A stretch of 64,000 nt of DNA from Letharia columbiana (GCF_014066305.1 NW_023501038.1:1715001-1779000); one strand, 5' to 3'. Numbered from the stretch's first letter, positions 10,778 through 24,235 are shown. Notes: generated by a model not told the origin, from the letters alone. Program-made: numbers and translations.

Positions 10778-11431
10778 AGGCCAGGTTTTTCCTACTGCAT
10801 CTTACTTAATCGCGAGAACAGTCAGTTATCTTGCTCCATGCAAAATCTGAAAGTCTTAAAGTCAACCTCTGGTCCAAAAAGTCTTGGACCCTCTTGTCGC
10901 GCTTCGCTGCTCGATACTTTGCACACACATACGTACCGAAAGTCCCTAGGCAAGTACCGAACACTCCGCGGATGTTGCCATGCGGACGACCGCGACAATG
11001 GTAGTATTAGTTGGTGGTACGTACGACGGTGTTGTGGCCATTGTCTGCTAGTGACTGCAGCGGAAGAACTCAGGTCTCGTACACTATTGTCATCAATAAC
11101 GACAACGCTCATGTAGTAGGTTGGGGTGATGAGACAGATGCTTGAGGATGTAGGATTTAAACACATCCATTGTATGATATTGCCTCGAATATACTGAATA
11201 GTACAAGCATGAGACTAGAACAAGAAAATCCCCCCCTTTCTTCAAAAGGAAAGGGAAGCTTGAGAGGGAAAATACGAGACCCTTGGCTGGGGGCGATAGC
11301 AAATGAGATGACACAGAGATTTAGGGTAGGTTGCTACGTAGTTCGATTTTGCTGAAACTGAATTCGGTCCAAACCAGGTTTTGGTCTAAATGTACTCAGT
11401 GTCCTACGTAGATGATTTCTTGACGCTCGCG
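10778..11431. other. Gap 3' of the ferritin-like gene
   Basis: No supported gene. ORFs of 60-114 codons occur on both strands without recognisable content. The stretch includes the 3' flank of the minus-strand gene ending at 11432. Confidence 0.4.
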
Positions 11432-12586
11432 CTATGCAGCACTGATATTTGTCGCGGTCGCAGGCTGCTGCAGCAGGATCAAAGGTCCGGCAACAACGCT
11501 GTTCAGAGTAGGCGCTCCAGGCTCATCCGCAATTACGACCAGAATAATGCCTTGGCTGTCGAACTCTGGGGGAACGACCGACGAGTTTGTCTTAGTGTCG
11601 AATGTCATGGTGATATTGTTCACCCCATGGAAGAAGACCGCATAATAAGATTTTCCAGCCTCGTAGTCCGGTACAAGAGCTTCGTTGTTGTATCTGTTTT
11701 GTTTGTACACGAACATTATGGGCGATCCTGGGTGGCCGGTGGAGGTGGAGCCGTTGTAGCTCAATTGTGGCAGCTTTTGTGATGGGTAGGGGTAGGGAGG
11801 GTTCTCGTGAGGACAACTTCCGGCGATGATGAAGTCGGCTAGGGTGATGTACAGAATTTGATTTGCGTAGGCGAATGAGGTGTCTGCAGGACCTGCGAAA
11901 GGATTGAGACCCCAGACATCGATGAGCGCCCAGACCTAGCACAAGGTAAGCGCAAGGAGCAATGAGTGTATGAATGATGAATTCACCTCATGTCGGGTTT
12001 CAGTCTCCCCAATTGCTACGAGGGCACCTACTGTCGAAGATGCCTTCGCTTGCTGCGCTAAACCAGTCAGGAACGCCATGCTGGAGACCTCAATGATATT
12101 CTGCAGAGCCAGGAACTCTTTAGCATTGGTAAACCCATACTCATACCTGCAGGCCCCCGGCTTGATAGACGCGGGTGAAATCGAATTTTGGAAAATGCGT
12201 AAATGCCCGGCCTCATTATCGCGGATCTCGCTGATTCTCTGGTAGGTTGTGTTGGGGAACCCAAGGTCTGTGAAGACTGACTGATTGAAAGCCTCCACGC
12301 CTTGTTGGTAGAAACTGTAAACAGCCCATTCTGCACTGAGTAAATTTTGAAAGAGAACATCGTCTTCCCCCACGGGCCCAGTGGTGGTCGCTAGATCTGG
12401 AGTTGTGATATTCGCTGGGAACGGTGGACTTTTGTGTGAATAGTCGCTGTATAGCCAAGACTGACCAGGAATTGGGCCACATTTTGGATCGCTCAGACAG
12501 CTTGTTGATGCTCCTTGGCGGATTGGACTTGCGAGAAGGGCAGTCACAAAGCTTAGAAGAACTAAGAGAGTGGTTGAAGATTGCAT
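11432..12586 (-). CDS. Rds1-like secreted ferritin-fold protein
   Basis: Two exons, 12586..11987 and 11935..11432, encode 367 aa. The 51-nt intron has donor GTGAAT, branch GCTTAC and acceptor TGCTAG, phase 0 (RHE|VWALIDVW). An N-terminal signal peptide (MQSSTTLLVLLSFVTALLAS) is followed by a ferritin-like domain (about 75-245) with acidic and His helix motifs in the expected order: LLSAEWAVYSFYQQ, RISEIRDNEAGHLRIF, ALQNIIEVSSMAFLTGL and AIGETETRHE. These match the Ferritin_2 family, which includes S. pombe stress protein Rds1 (induced by adenine or nutrient limitation) and many secreted fungal proteins. The C-terminal ~110 residues are beta-rich with N-glycosylation sequons (NNIT, TNSS). Length is near the family norm (about 300-400 aa). 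Metal binding is inferred from the conserved residues; the biochemical role is unclear in this family. The frame is clean, in contrast to its neighbours. Confidence 0.88.
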
Positions 12587-12697
12587 TGTGAGAAAAGACA
12601 GGCTTTTGCAATGTTTTCGGAAATTTGAACTCGGTAATCAAGCTTTTGCAGATGGAGACATACTGAGAATGACAAGAGGGATACCACGGCCTTCTCC

Positions 12698-12705
12698 AAT
12701 ATATA
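12698..12705 (-). promoter_or_regulatory. Likely TATA box of the Rds1-like gene
   Basis: The minus strand reads CTATATATTGG about 115 bp upstream of the ATG at 12586, a plausible core-promoter position in a filamentous fungus. It is called on sequence and spacing only. Confidence 0.4.
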
Positions 12706-12719
12706 GAGAGAACAGGAAG

Positions 12720-13225
12720 AAGAGCTGATCATATCACGATAATTCCCGGGTCTCGGGTTACGGCATGAGCGAGAACTTGACGATTGCGACTTAAGGGTAG
12801 CAGCTCGCAACAAGAAAAGCGCTCCAACAGGTGCCGAGGTGCAACCATGTTGCGAGTAGCAACTTGTGGAAGGGCACACAGCCATCCGGAAACATCGTCT
12901 CTACGTGGGGTTGGTGCGGTCGTGTGCGCAGATAGAGACCTACTCCAGCAAGCGTTGCGACTATGCCAATTAAGTGCATGGAAGGCAGGTAGTCGGGTTA
13001 GTCAGCGTATGACAGCATTTGAGAGAGACGACGAAAGCGAACGAGTTTCTGAATCTTAAAAGATAAATTTTTAGCGTGCGAGCTGGTGCCTGAAGATAGG
13101 GTACGCTGAGAAACTTCGCTCCGAGCTGCACCTTCTTCTCTCCGCCGTCAGCCGCTATATCGGTGTCCGCCTACAGTAGCCGGAAATATTCTTATTGGTT
13201 GACCCAGACTTCACTGCGGCGGGCA
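12720..13225. other. Intergenic, no supported gene
   Basis: This is the upstream flank of the Rds1-like gene. A minus ORF (12979-12791) begins MHLIGIVATLAGVGLYLRTR, which is membrane-segment-like but too short and without family resemblance. Confidence 0.35.
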
Positions 13226-13974
13226 CTAAATCCACAGAACGCGCAGAATCAGAGTACGAAGCCTACTGCCGTCCAATGAGTTCCATAGGAGTGACGAGAG
13301 CATGTGAGATGGGGGTCGCACCTGAAGAGGGATGAGAAAGTCGATTTGCGTGTCCCTCACAAATAGATCTTGATACCCTGGCCAAGCAGGGTTCAGATAG
13401 AAGAAAAGCTTCAACTTCTGGATTCGCGGATAGTGTGATCACGACGAAACGACGTCAGTACCCAAGACCTTCGAATCGTTCTTCATAAAGACCGGAACAA
13501 TGAAAACCAAGCAATCGCAACAGCCCAAAGCAAAGCGCAAGCCACGGACCAGGGCGTCAATGATTTTATCATCTTGGGGAATAAGGCTTCAGGCTCGCAC
13601 AGTGGGACGCACAAAATCATTGCAACCATCTGAGTCGAGCAAGCGAACTCCAATGCAGCAGAAGATCCGGAAGTCCATATGAAGAGCATTTCGAAGAATA
13701 CACTCCCTTGATTGGAGGCTTGGATGTATAGCTTCGCTGTGTTAGACAGGACAGTATGGGATACTGGAAAGACATTCAAGGTTGTTGTAGGGTTTGTGAA
13801 ATGCGAAGCAGCGTCTTGGGTGTGACTGGCGAGCAGTGAGTGGCAAAGTTCAAAAGGCAACTTCAGCGTACTTTCGTACCTCTTGCCAATAGCATCCAAG
13901 CATCGAGCTCTGTCTTGGGCACCCAACAGCGAACGATAGTAGGCTTGTATTACTCCATAAGGACGTAGATTTAT
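13226..13974 (-). pseudogene. Minus-strand gene truncated by the AT-rich border
   Basis: A minus frame is open from 13974, just inside the AT-rich border, to TGA at 13483 (163 codons) with no ATG near its start. It opens GVIQAYYRSLLGAQDRARCL, continues ESTLKLPFELCHSLLASHTQ and NTAKLYIQASNQGSVFFEM, and ends in a hydrophobic segment (SVACALLWAVAIAWFSLF). A further exon-like piece on the same strand (KLKLFFYLNPAWPGYQDLF, about 13420-13326) follows an ATCCAG acceptor-like site and ends at a CAG|GTGCGA donor-like site. I do not recognise the protein. The missing N-terminus at the composition border suggests that the AT-rich sequence interrupted or replaced the upstream half of a gene. Confidence 0.35.
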
Positions 13975-14478
13975 TTATATACGCTAGAATTTAGCGTTAT
14001 ATATTTATTTATATATATTAAAATTTAATATTATATATTTATTTATATATATTAAAATTTAACGTTATATATTTATTTATATATATTAAAATTTAATATT
14101 ATATATTTATTTATATACGCTAGAATTTAGCGTTATATATTTATTTATATATATTAGAATTTAACGTTATATATTTATTTATATACGCTAGAATTTAACG
14201 TTATATATTTATTTATATACGCTAGAATTTAATATTATATATTTATTTATATATATTAAAATTTAACGTTATATATTTATTTATATATATTAAAATTTAA
14301 CGTTATATATTTATTTATATACGTTAAAATTTAACGTTATATATTTATTTATATACGTCGAAATTTAGTATTATATATTTATTTATATATATCGAAATTT
14401 AACGTTATATATTTATTTATATATATTAAAATTTAACGTTATATATTTATTTATATACGTTAAAATTTAATATTATAT
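13968..14478. repeat. 34-bp tandem array A (about 15 copies)
   Basis: The unit is 34 bp: TTATATATTTATTTATAT followed by ACGCTAGAATTTAGCG or its RIP-like variants (ATATTAAAATTTAATA, ACGTTAAAATTTAACG). The core CGCTAGAATTTAGCG is nearly palindromic. The array starts at the exact composition border and is followed by the same flank as array B. Confidence 0.92.
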
Positions 14479-16154
14479 AAATCTTATATTATTAATATTA
14501 AAATCTATTCTTCTTTATATAAGTTATAATATACTTTCTTTTATATTTATTAATTATATATATTAAATCTTAATATTATATTAATTTAATATATAATATT
14601 ATTAAGCGTTATAGTCTTTTATATATAATCTTAATTTAATTTTATCGATCTTAAAATAGATTTAAATAGAAAACTCTATTAAGACTTAATTTTTTAATAT
14701 ATTACTCGATATATAATATTTATACTCTATATATATATAATTCTTAATAAAAATATATAATTATATAATATAGCTTTTTTTAGAATTTTTAATAAAAGTT
14801 AAATAAATAGTTAAATAGATTTTTATTAAATTAGAAGCTATAGTATAGTAATTAAAAAGTAAACTTTTAATTTTATTTTATTAAAAAATTTAATTAACTT
14901 AGCTATAATAATAATATTAATATTTAAAAATATTATATATCTTAATAAACGCGTAATATTATATAGAAATTTCTTTATAATATATAATTCTTAAGATAAT
15001 TATTATAATACTCGCTAAATTAATAATATAATATATTAAAAAAAAATTATAATCTTATTAATTAATTTATTACTTTAATTAAATATTATAATCTCTCTTT
15101 ATTTTTTAAATAATTAAATTTATAAAAGTTATTATAGCGATATATATAAGTAAATAAGTAAATAGAGTATCGCTATAACGATATATATAAATAAATAAAT
15201 AATTAAATTTATAAAGAGTAAAGTAGAGAGCGAAGTGAAGATAATTTATTCTTTCGAGTCTATAGCTTCTTTATTTTAATATATATTATATAATAAAATA
15301 AATAAGAGATATTAACTTTTATATTTAAGTATTTTTCGATATAAAAAAAATATTTAAACTTTTTATAAGTAAAATAATAAATTATTATATATAATCTCTT
15401 ATTATTAATAAGTAAAGATTTATAAATTAAATTTATAGAGTTAAACTTTTCTAAGTTAAATGAAATTAGATTTTTTTAAATTAAATAAAATTTTAGCTTT
15501 AGCTCTAAGTTAAATCGAACTCTAATCGCTTACTATACGTTTTTAATTTACTTTTACTATTATAAAATTAATAAAGAAGATAAAAGTCTTAACTCTAAGT
15601 TAAATTAAACTCTACTTACTTTCTATATAATAAATAATCTACTTCTATTATTATAAATCGCTAATTAATTATATTCTTATTTAAGAAAGAAGTATCTACT
15701 TAATAATCTTATTTTTAATATATCTTATTAATTAAGTAAGTTATCTTTTTAATAAATCGTTTAAAGCTATAATTAATAAGTTAGTCTTATTAATAACTTA
15801 ATTTAGAGTTATATATAATTAATTATAAGTAAAAATCTCGAAGTATAGATATAAATCGATCTACTATAATAACTAATTCTAAGACTTATAAAAAATAGAG
15901 AAAGACTATATTCTTATAATAAAAAGTATTAAAATATTAAAAAGAAATAAAGATAATATATTAATTAATAATATAAATTTTATAATATCTTCTATCGTAG
16001 TAAAATCTTTCGAATAATAAAATAGTTATAAATATTAAATAATTTTAATTTATTTAAATATATATTATTCGATATTTCTTTTATAGAGATTTAATTAACT
16101 ATAATCGTCGTAATAGATTCTTCTCTTATAATATTATTATAATAATATACTATA

Positions 16155-16560
16155 TTAATATAATAGAGATAATAAATTAAATTATAATAGTATTCTTCGC
16201 TTATTAAATAATAATTTAATATAAAATTATAAAGAGTATATAACGTAAAATCTTAAAGAGCTAAGTCGTATTCTTAATAATAATAATCTTATTATCGCTT
16301 AATTTCTTTATAGTATTCTTCGTATTTATCTATTATAATTTCTTCTTTTACTTCTTAATATAATAAGAATAATAAATTAAATTATAGTAGTATTCTTCGC
16401 TTACTAAGTAATAATTTAATATAAAATTATAGAGAGTATATAACGTAGAATCTTAGAGAGTTAAGCTATATTCTTAATATTAAAAATTTTATTATCGCTT
16501 AATTTCTTTATAATATTCTTCGTATTCGTTTATTATAATAACTTCTCTTATATTAATTAA
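16155..16560. repeat. ~200-bp tandem duplication
   Basis: AATAAATTAAATTATA(A/G)TAG recurs at 16171 and 16371. The following ~190 bp, including TATTCTTCGCTTA and CTTTATAGTATTCTTCGTAT, is repeated with RIP-type differences. Confidence 0.8.
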
Positions 16561-16734
16561 GTAAATTAATATAAGATCGTAAAGAGTAAATCTATTATAT
16601 TATTATTATTAATAACTATCTTTATAATATTCTTCGTAATATTCTTTATAGTATTCTTCGTATTCGTCTATTATAGATTCTTCTCTTATTTAATTAAATA
16701 CGAGAGTATCGAAAGTAAATATATTTATATTAAT

Positions 16735-16810
16735 AAAATTAAGAGAATTAATAGAATTAATAGAATTAATAAAATTAATAGAATTAATAAAATTAATAAA
16801 ATTAATAAAA
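16735..16810. repeat. 9-bp microsatellite (AGAATTAAT/AAAATTAAT)
   Basis: About eight tandem units inside the 2.1-kb insertion. A shorter similar run occurs at 17105-17150. Confidence 0.8.
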
Positions 16811-18139
16811 TAATAAAAGAAGAATAGTTATATAAATAGATAAAAGAATTATTATTTAATTTCGAATACGTCTAATATAATTATAATATTTAAATATTAA
16901 TTTAATCTATTTATCGCTAACTTAAGAGAATATATTTATTTAAACTCTTTTTAAGAGTTTTTTAATACGTTTATAAGTAATAGTAAATAGCTATTAAGCT
17001 CGCTTACGATCTCGATTATTAATAGTAATAAATTCGCTAAAAGATAATTTAGAGACGTTAATAAGAAACTCTAATTAAGCGAAGAATATCGAGAATAAAT
17101 ATATTTATATTAATAAAATTAGTAAAATTAATAAAATTAATAAAATAATAAAAGAATAATAAATAAATAAAAAAATTATTATTTAATTTTAAACGCGTTT
17201 AATATAACTATTATAACTATTATATTTAAATATTTATTTAATTTATTAATAGTAGATTAAACTTTATAATTTTTATAGCGTTAGAAAACGTAAAGCGAGT
17301 TTTATAATTTAAGAAATTATAAAGTAACTATATATATTATAAGCTAAGTACTTTAAAGTATAAAACTTTTATATATAAATTTTTAATAAGAGAGGCGCGA
17401 GAGAGCTATCGAATTAACTTAGTCGATTTAATTAAAAAGTATATAGAATTTAAATTTATAATTAGTTACACATATAAATTTAAGATTTTTAAGCTTAGCT
17501 CTATCTTATTCTTTTATATATATTAATTATCTTTTCGATATAATAATAATATTTATTATCTTTTATTTTATTTATTATTTATTAATAATATATATCTTTT
17601 ATATTAATTAATCGTCTTATCGCTAGCGAGTAAATTATTTATTTTTACTCTCGAAAAAGTAAATAAAGTTAAAGAAAGAGTATTTAAAGAGTTTAATATA
17701 AAAAGTTATAATTTAATTTTAATATTTAATAATTAAGATAAAGAAAGCTTTACTCTTAAGAAAATAAAATAAGAATAAAAGAGAGAAGTTAATAAAGAAA
17801 GAGAGAGAAGAGTTATTAAAGAGAGAGAAGATTAATCTATTATTATTAATAGAATTTTAATAAAAAAACTCTAAATATATATTAAAACTCTTATTATTCG
17901 TTAAGCGATTTTCTTCTTTATTTTAATAATCTAGATTTATAATTTTACTTTATTCTTAGATTTTATTAGAATTCTAGATCTCTTATCTCTTCTTCTATTT
18001 ATTCTTCGATTTATTTTTTAATATTTAAAACTCTTAGTAATAATATTATCTTTTATTTAGAAAACTTAATCTTTTTAATTTCTTTTAAATTTATAATTTC
18101 TCTATTTTAATATATTAATACTAATCGAAAAGATATAGT

Positions 18140-18370
18140 ATATTTTATAGGATATTTCATATTAAGTGATATTATATCGTATCCGAATATGATATAAGTA
18201 GGATCGAATATCATATTATTTTTCTAATATGGATTTGGAATCTTAGCGAGATATCTCACGGTATGATATATCTATGAAATCATATTATGAAATAATATAT
18301 ATATGAAATATTCTCACTGAGATTTCTATATTTATAGAATAATCCGACTGAGATATATAGAATATATTTA
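18140..18370. other. ~230-bp patch that escaped RIP
   Basis: CpA and TpG are common here (TTTCATATTAAGTGATATTA, GATATCTCACGGTATGATA, TCTCACTGAGA), unlike the sequence on either side. It lies at the left edge of the 15.5-kb insert. A short, late or single-copy insertion such as an LTR fragment or MITE is possible. Confidence 0.6.
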
Positions 18371-21300
18371 TTCTTCTTTATTAAGAGAGAGGAAATATAA
18401 AGAGTAATTTAATATAGCTATTTATCTTTTTATTAATATTAATAATTAGAATAATAATTAAAACTATAAGCGTCTTTATTCTTCTTCTTAAAATTATAAT
18501 ATAAAAGAATATTCTAAATTTTAAATCTTTAAATATTATAAGGATAAAATTCTATAATTATCTCTATTTATATATTCGTCTTAACGCGTTAGATAAGCTT
18601 AATAAACTTTATATTCGTTCTTCTCTCGAATTCTAACTTACTCTTCTATTCTACTTTATCGTAATTCTTTTAAATACTCTAAATTTATCTTTATCTAATT
18701 AAACTTATTAACTATTTATAAATAAATTCGCTTCTCGAGTTATCTTAAACCTCTTTATTAAGACTAAATCTATTATTACTAACTCTCTTTAATTATAAAT
18801 CTATTAATTACCTCTCTATATATTATAGAGTATTAATAATATATCTTAATAAACTTATAAATATTAAATTTATCGAAGTACTTTTTATAAGCTCGTTATC
18901 TTCGCTAATATAATTATTATAATTATTAATTAAATTTTTATATAAAGTACTATTAGCTCTTTTAATCTAATCTAATATACTAAGATCTTCTTTAAAATTA
19001 AATCTAATCTATTTAAGCTTATTTTCTTAATACTTTATATAAAGAATTATTATTAAAATATAAAATATCGCTAATAAATAATACTTCTAAGTATTATAAT
19101 ATCTTTTAGTTATTAAGAAGTATTACTTATACGTAATAGCCTCCGCGAGAGAATAAAGAATATTACGAGTTATTCGAGCGACTATAGCGTATTTAAACTT
19201 TAATTTCTTTTATTACTTTAGAATTAAAAGATTCGCTAGATTATTAAAAGAAGCTTTATAAAGATTAGAGATAAGATTATAATTAGAATAATAATTAGAA
19301 AACTTATTATTTCGTCTATACTATTAAAGCTAATTATATTTATTCTTATTATCTAAATTCTTAACCTTAAATTTTATCGCTTAATTAAGCGTATTTTTAT
19401 TTAATTAACTTATTCGCTTAACTCTTTATAATTAACTACTTATATTAATATTTTAATAATTTTAAAATATCTTTTTAAGCGCTTCTTAATAGATCTTCGT
19501 CTATAGCTTCTCTTTAATATTAATCTTTTAATTTAATTTCTTTAACTTTATATTATTATAACTTAAATATAGAAGTATAACTTATTTATATAAATAGTTT
19601 AAATCTAATTAAGTTCGACTATAATAGATAATTAATTTCTCGTAAATCGTTTTAAAAGCTTTAAAAAGTTCTTTTTTCTAAGAAATTCTCTTTCTTCTTA
19701 ATTTTCTAAGCTTTTTATCTATATAGTTAAATAGATAATTATAAATATTAAAGACGTAGTAAATTATAATCTTCTTTTCTCTACTTATTAACTTTATAAA
19801 TTTATAAAAAAATCTAATAAGCTAAATTAAATATTAAATCTATTAGAAATTAATCGAAAATTATTTAGACGCCTAGACTATAATTTCTATCTATAATTAT
19901 TTTTTATTACTTAATCTTAAATAGATAGTTAATCTATTCTTTAAAAAGTATATAATATTAATATAAAGAAGTAGAGCGCAAATTAATATCTAATAAATTA
20001 AATCTTAGTAAGTCTTAATATTTTAAAAGAGCTTAAAAAAGCGTCTCTAATAATATTACTTCTCTTTAGAAGATTAATATTTATCTAATATTAAAACATT
20101 CTTATCTTAAAGTCGTTTAACTTATAATATAAAAAAGATCTCTTTATACTAGCCGCTAGCATTAATATATATAACGATTTTTCGAATCTTAATATAATTA
20201 ATAATATAATAATTAGAATAATAATAAGAAATATTATATCTTTATTAGAGTTATCGATAGATTAATTATACTTATTTAAACTTAATTCTTATCTTCTTTA
20301 TTACCTTAGCTTCTCTAAAATTTCTTATTTATTAAAATAACTCTAATATTATCTAGAAGTTCTTTTAAGACTAATTAAATAATATATACTATATAAAGAA
20401 TATATTATAAATAATTTAAGAACTTAAATTCTTTAATATTAAGTAGATTTTCTACTACGAAAATAGAAAGATAAATAATTAAATCTTCGAAGAGTATACT
20501 ATTATTACTAGCGTTATTAATTATAAATTTAAATATATAAGTTTAAATCTTATATTTTACGAGAATTAAATTAATAATACTTGTAAGTTTCTAGCTAATA
20601 TATTTATCTTCGATATACTCGAAGTCTATAAAAATCTTATATTATTATTAATTAATATTAATAAAAAAGGCTAGAATTATTATAAATAATTGGCGATTAT
20701 AAGATAACTAATAATCTAGAGCTAGAGAGACTTTAATATTATCGACTAATAAATTCTTTAATAATTTTATCTCTAGCTCTATAGCTTTTCTTATTAATCG
20801 ATTCTTTATAATAAATATTAACTTTAATTATATATTAAAATCGAGATAGCGTAAAAGTCGTAGTATCTTAAAATTATCAGCGATTATAAATAAAATATCG
20901 ATATTTATAATTTAGCGACGAAATTATTTCGAAAAGTCTTCGCGTATAAGCTTTCGACCTTCTAATATTATAAGAGAATTTTAATATTATCTTTTCTAGA
21001 GTAAATAGTAAGCTAGATATTCTATTTATCGTTTTATTTATTAATAATCTATATCGTCTAGTTTAGAAATATATCTAATTTTTATAATTATTAACTAGAT
21101 TCGTTTATTATAAATTACTTAAATTAGATTTCTTAATATATCTCTTAAACTTAATATATACTATTATATCGCTTATTCTATAATCTATAAATAAATAAAT
21201 TAAAATCTTATTATAGTAATGATAAATAATATATAGCTCCTCGAAATCGATAAGCGTATATTCGTTAAATTATATTTACTTCTAGAATTTTCTAATTTCT

Positions 21301-23955
21301 AAGCTCTAATAAATAGGCTAACGATCGTTACTAGGTTTAAACTAATTCTATATAATCTATATTATCTTTATTTACTACTATATTTATTATTCTTTATTAT
21401 TAATATTAAAAAGAAAGTAAGATTTATTACTACCTTTATATCGAAATATACTTATCGATATCTTATACTAAGTATTATTAGTTAAGAAAGTTAAATCTAC
21501 ACTAAATAAAGATCTAGTTAATATCTTAAGATTAAGATATTTAAAGAGAAACTAAAAGAGATACATAAATAAATAAAATATTAGAAATAAAACGGGATTA
21601 ATATTTAATATATAAATTCTATCTTCTTACTATAATAGAAACTTATATCGCTTTAATAACTTATACTACTTTAATAATATATTATTATATTATTTCTAAT
21701 ATTTTAAATTAGAGATTAACTCTTTCTAATTAGCGTTATAATTAGTAGTTATATATTTAAAAGTATATAATAACGCTAATATAGAATTAATATTTAACTT
21801 AATTAATTTAAAACTCTAATTAGCTTAGCTATTAACGCTTCTCTACTTAATATAATATATACTTAATTCACTTTAATACTACTTATTCGCCGCTATATTA
21901 TTTTAAATATTAGAATTAAAAATTATATTTTTTTAATTAATATTCTAATTACTAGCTATATTAATAAAGATATATATTAATATCTTAAAATTATTAAACT
22001 TATTTTATTAGACGTTAATATAGAATTAAAATCTAACTTAAACGCTTTAATAATTTAATTAGCTAGACTAGTTATTATCTAAATCTTCTATATATAAAAA
22101 TTAAACCTTTCGCTACACTAAGATTATTTTTAAGTCTTAAAATTTTTCTTATTAATACGACTCTCTCTTATTCGAGTAATATTATAATATCTTTTACTTA
22201 AATATTAAAATATTAAAATATCACGTTCTTCGCTTTTAATTAAGCGATATCGTCTTTAAGTCGATATCTTTAATCTTATAAAAATAATAATTAATTCGTT
22301 ATAGGCGAAGGCGAAAAAGAAATAATATCTTCTTCTATCTTTAGAGTAGAAGAAGAGAAGAGAGTAAGTAAATTAATTATAAGCTATACGCGGCTCGATA
22401 TCTAAGAATAACGAATTAATAAAGTTATAATATTAAAATAAAGAGTTTTTCTTATAACTAGTAAATATAAGATTAAATAGAAATTAGTTAAATTAATAAG
22501 ATTATCTTTAATAGATATATCGCGTATATAAAGAATATCGAAATATATGAAATATATATGAAATATGAAAGGGGGCGTATATATATAATTATAGATATTT
22601 AAAGTATATTTGAAATATAGAAAAAAGCGTTTATATATAGCTCTACGATATATATTAATAAAAAAGAAATCGATCTCTTTTTCTAGTTAGCTTTCTAATT
22701 AACGTTTAAACTTAATCTATCTTTAAATAGTATTTTATTCTAATAAGATTTTAGTTATATAATATTAATTAGCTCAATAACGAATATTTAATATTATTCT
22801 TTTCTAATCCACTCTCTTCTTTCTTAAAAATTCTTTTTATTATTATAATAATTATATTATAATACGCTCGTTTATTACGATATTATCTATATCTAAAGAA
22901 AATAAAATTATTTTCTCTATATTCTATAGTTAAATTAAATTAATAATATTATTTTTATAAAGTAAGTATACGTCTAATAGCGCTATATCTCTTAATATAA
23001 TAATTAATTATAATATTAAATATAATTCGTTAATATATAATATTATTATCTATTAAAGCTATTAACTCGATAATCGCGAAAACTTAGAAAATTCTTAATA
23101 ATTTATTAATTATTAATTTAAGCTTATTTAAATTATCGAAGCGAAGTAAAGATAAGACTTCGCGAAGATAAAAATTAGAAGATTATACGCGAAGTTTAAA
23201 AAGTATAGCTATAAATAAAAAAAGTATATAATTACGTCGATTATATATATCTAAACTAAATAGTAAATTAATTATACGCGCTAATTAAATTATTACTAAT
23301 TAGACTTAAAAGTTTATATATTAAAAGAAATTCGCGAATAGTAGAGATTAACGAACTTAATTATTTCTCAAATTATATTCGCTTAAGTAATAAAGGAGAT
23401 CTTAATTTATATAGCTTTAAATTCGATTAATTCGCTTCGAATTTAATTCTCTATACTATAAACACTTTAAGAAGCTATAAAAATAAAATTAGCGAGCGAT
23501 TTTAATAATATAACTTACTCTCTAATAATTATAAATAAAGAAAATTACTAACTAATATCTAGCGGCTTAATTATATATATTTTATATAAAAAGAATTACT
23601 TTATAATTAAAAGATATATAGCTTCTTAAATAATTACGATAAGATATAAACTTATAAATAATAATATAGTATTATTAAAGTCTAGACGTAGTTTTTATAA
23701 AAAGAAAATATATAATAAATAAAAGAAAAACTATTCTAAGTTAAGAATAAGATATTCTAATTATCTTTCTACTTATTACGCTTAATTAATAATATTTAAC
23801 TATTATACTTAATCTAATAACTTTATATATTTTATATTTATAGAATAAAACTTCTTAAATCGATTTAAATATAGATATACGCTTATAAAAATACTACTAC
23901 TTTAATAAAAGAGGCTTCTCATTCTAGAATCTATACTAAATTAAAGATTATATCC

Positions 23956-24235
23956 CTACGTTTAATAGCTTTAATTTCTATAGTTACTACTAGTATCGCG
24001 ATCAAATTCGTATAATAATAATACGCCTTTCTTATTAACGAATATTTCTACGTTCGATAGCTTTAATTTCTATAATTACTACTAGTATCGCGACTAAATT
24101 CGTATAGTAATAGTACGCCTTTCTTATTAGCGGGTATCTCTATATTCGATAGCTTTAGTTTCTATAGTTACTATTAATATCGCGACCAAATTCGTATAGT
24201 AATAGTATATCTTTCTTATTAACGAGTATATTAAT
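23956..24235. repeat. 92-bp tandem repeat, 3 copies
   Basis: Units start at 23956, 24048 and 24140 with CTACGTTTAATAGC or CTATATTCGATAGC, and each includes ATCGCGA(C/T)(C/A)AAATTCGTAT. The 92-bp length is not a multiple of 3, so a coding repeat is unlikely. Confidence 0.85.

Larger units (their letters stand above)
15410..17521. mobile_element. 2.1-kb insertion in the left R copy
   Basis: Comparison with the right R copy (uninterrupted at about 59547-59556) shows about 2.1 kb of extra sequence. It is flanked by ATTAAT on both sides (15404-15409 and 17522-17527), a possible 6-bp target duplication. It contains a ~200-bp tandem duplication (16155-16560) and a GAATTAATA-type microsatellite (16735-16810). 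The last ~130 bp (17395-17520) resemble an inverted copy at about 28780-28930, so this may be a family of transposons. No coding motif could be read. Confidence 0.6.
14479..18120. repeat. R segment, left copy, first part
   Basis: Direct repeat of 58619-60140. Both copies begin TTATATAAATCTTATATTAT after the 34-bp array and stay alignable by eye through the marker TCTATAGCTTCTTTATT, the block ATCGCTAGCGA(G/A)TAAATTATT and the block CTAGATCTCTTAT. Differences are almost all C/T and G/A. This copy is interrupted at 15410-17521. The homology stops near 18120, where other sequence begins. Confidence 0.85.

Noticed and set aside
13968..14478. CRISPR-like array
   Set aside because: 34-bp units are contiguous with no unique spacers, and the sequence is eukaryotic.
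18140..22800. Copia-type element with LTRs at 18.14 and 22.57 kb
   Set aside because: The purine run at 22558-22568 suggested it, but the two candidate LTRs do not resemble each other and no copia domain was readable.
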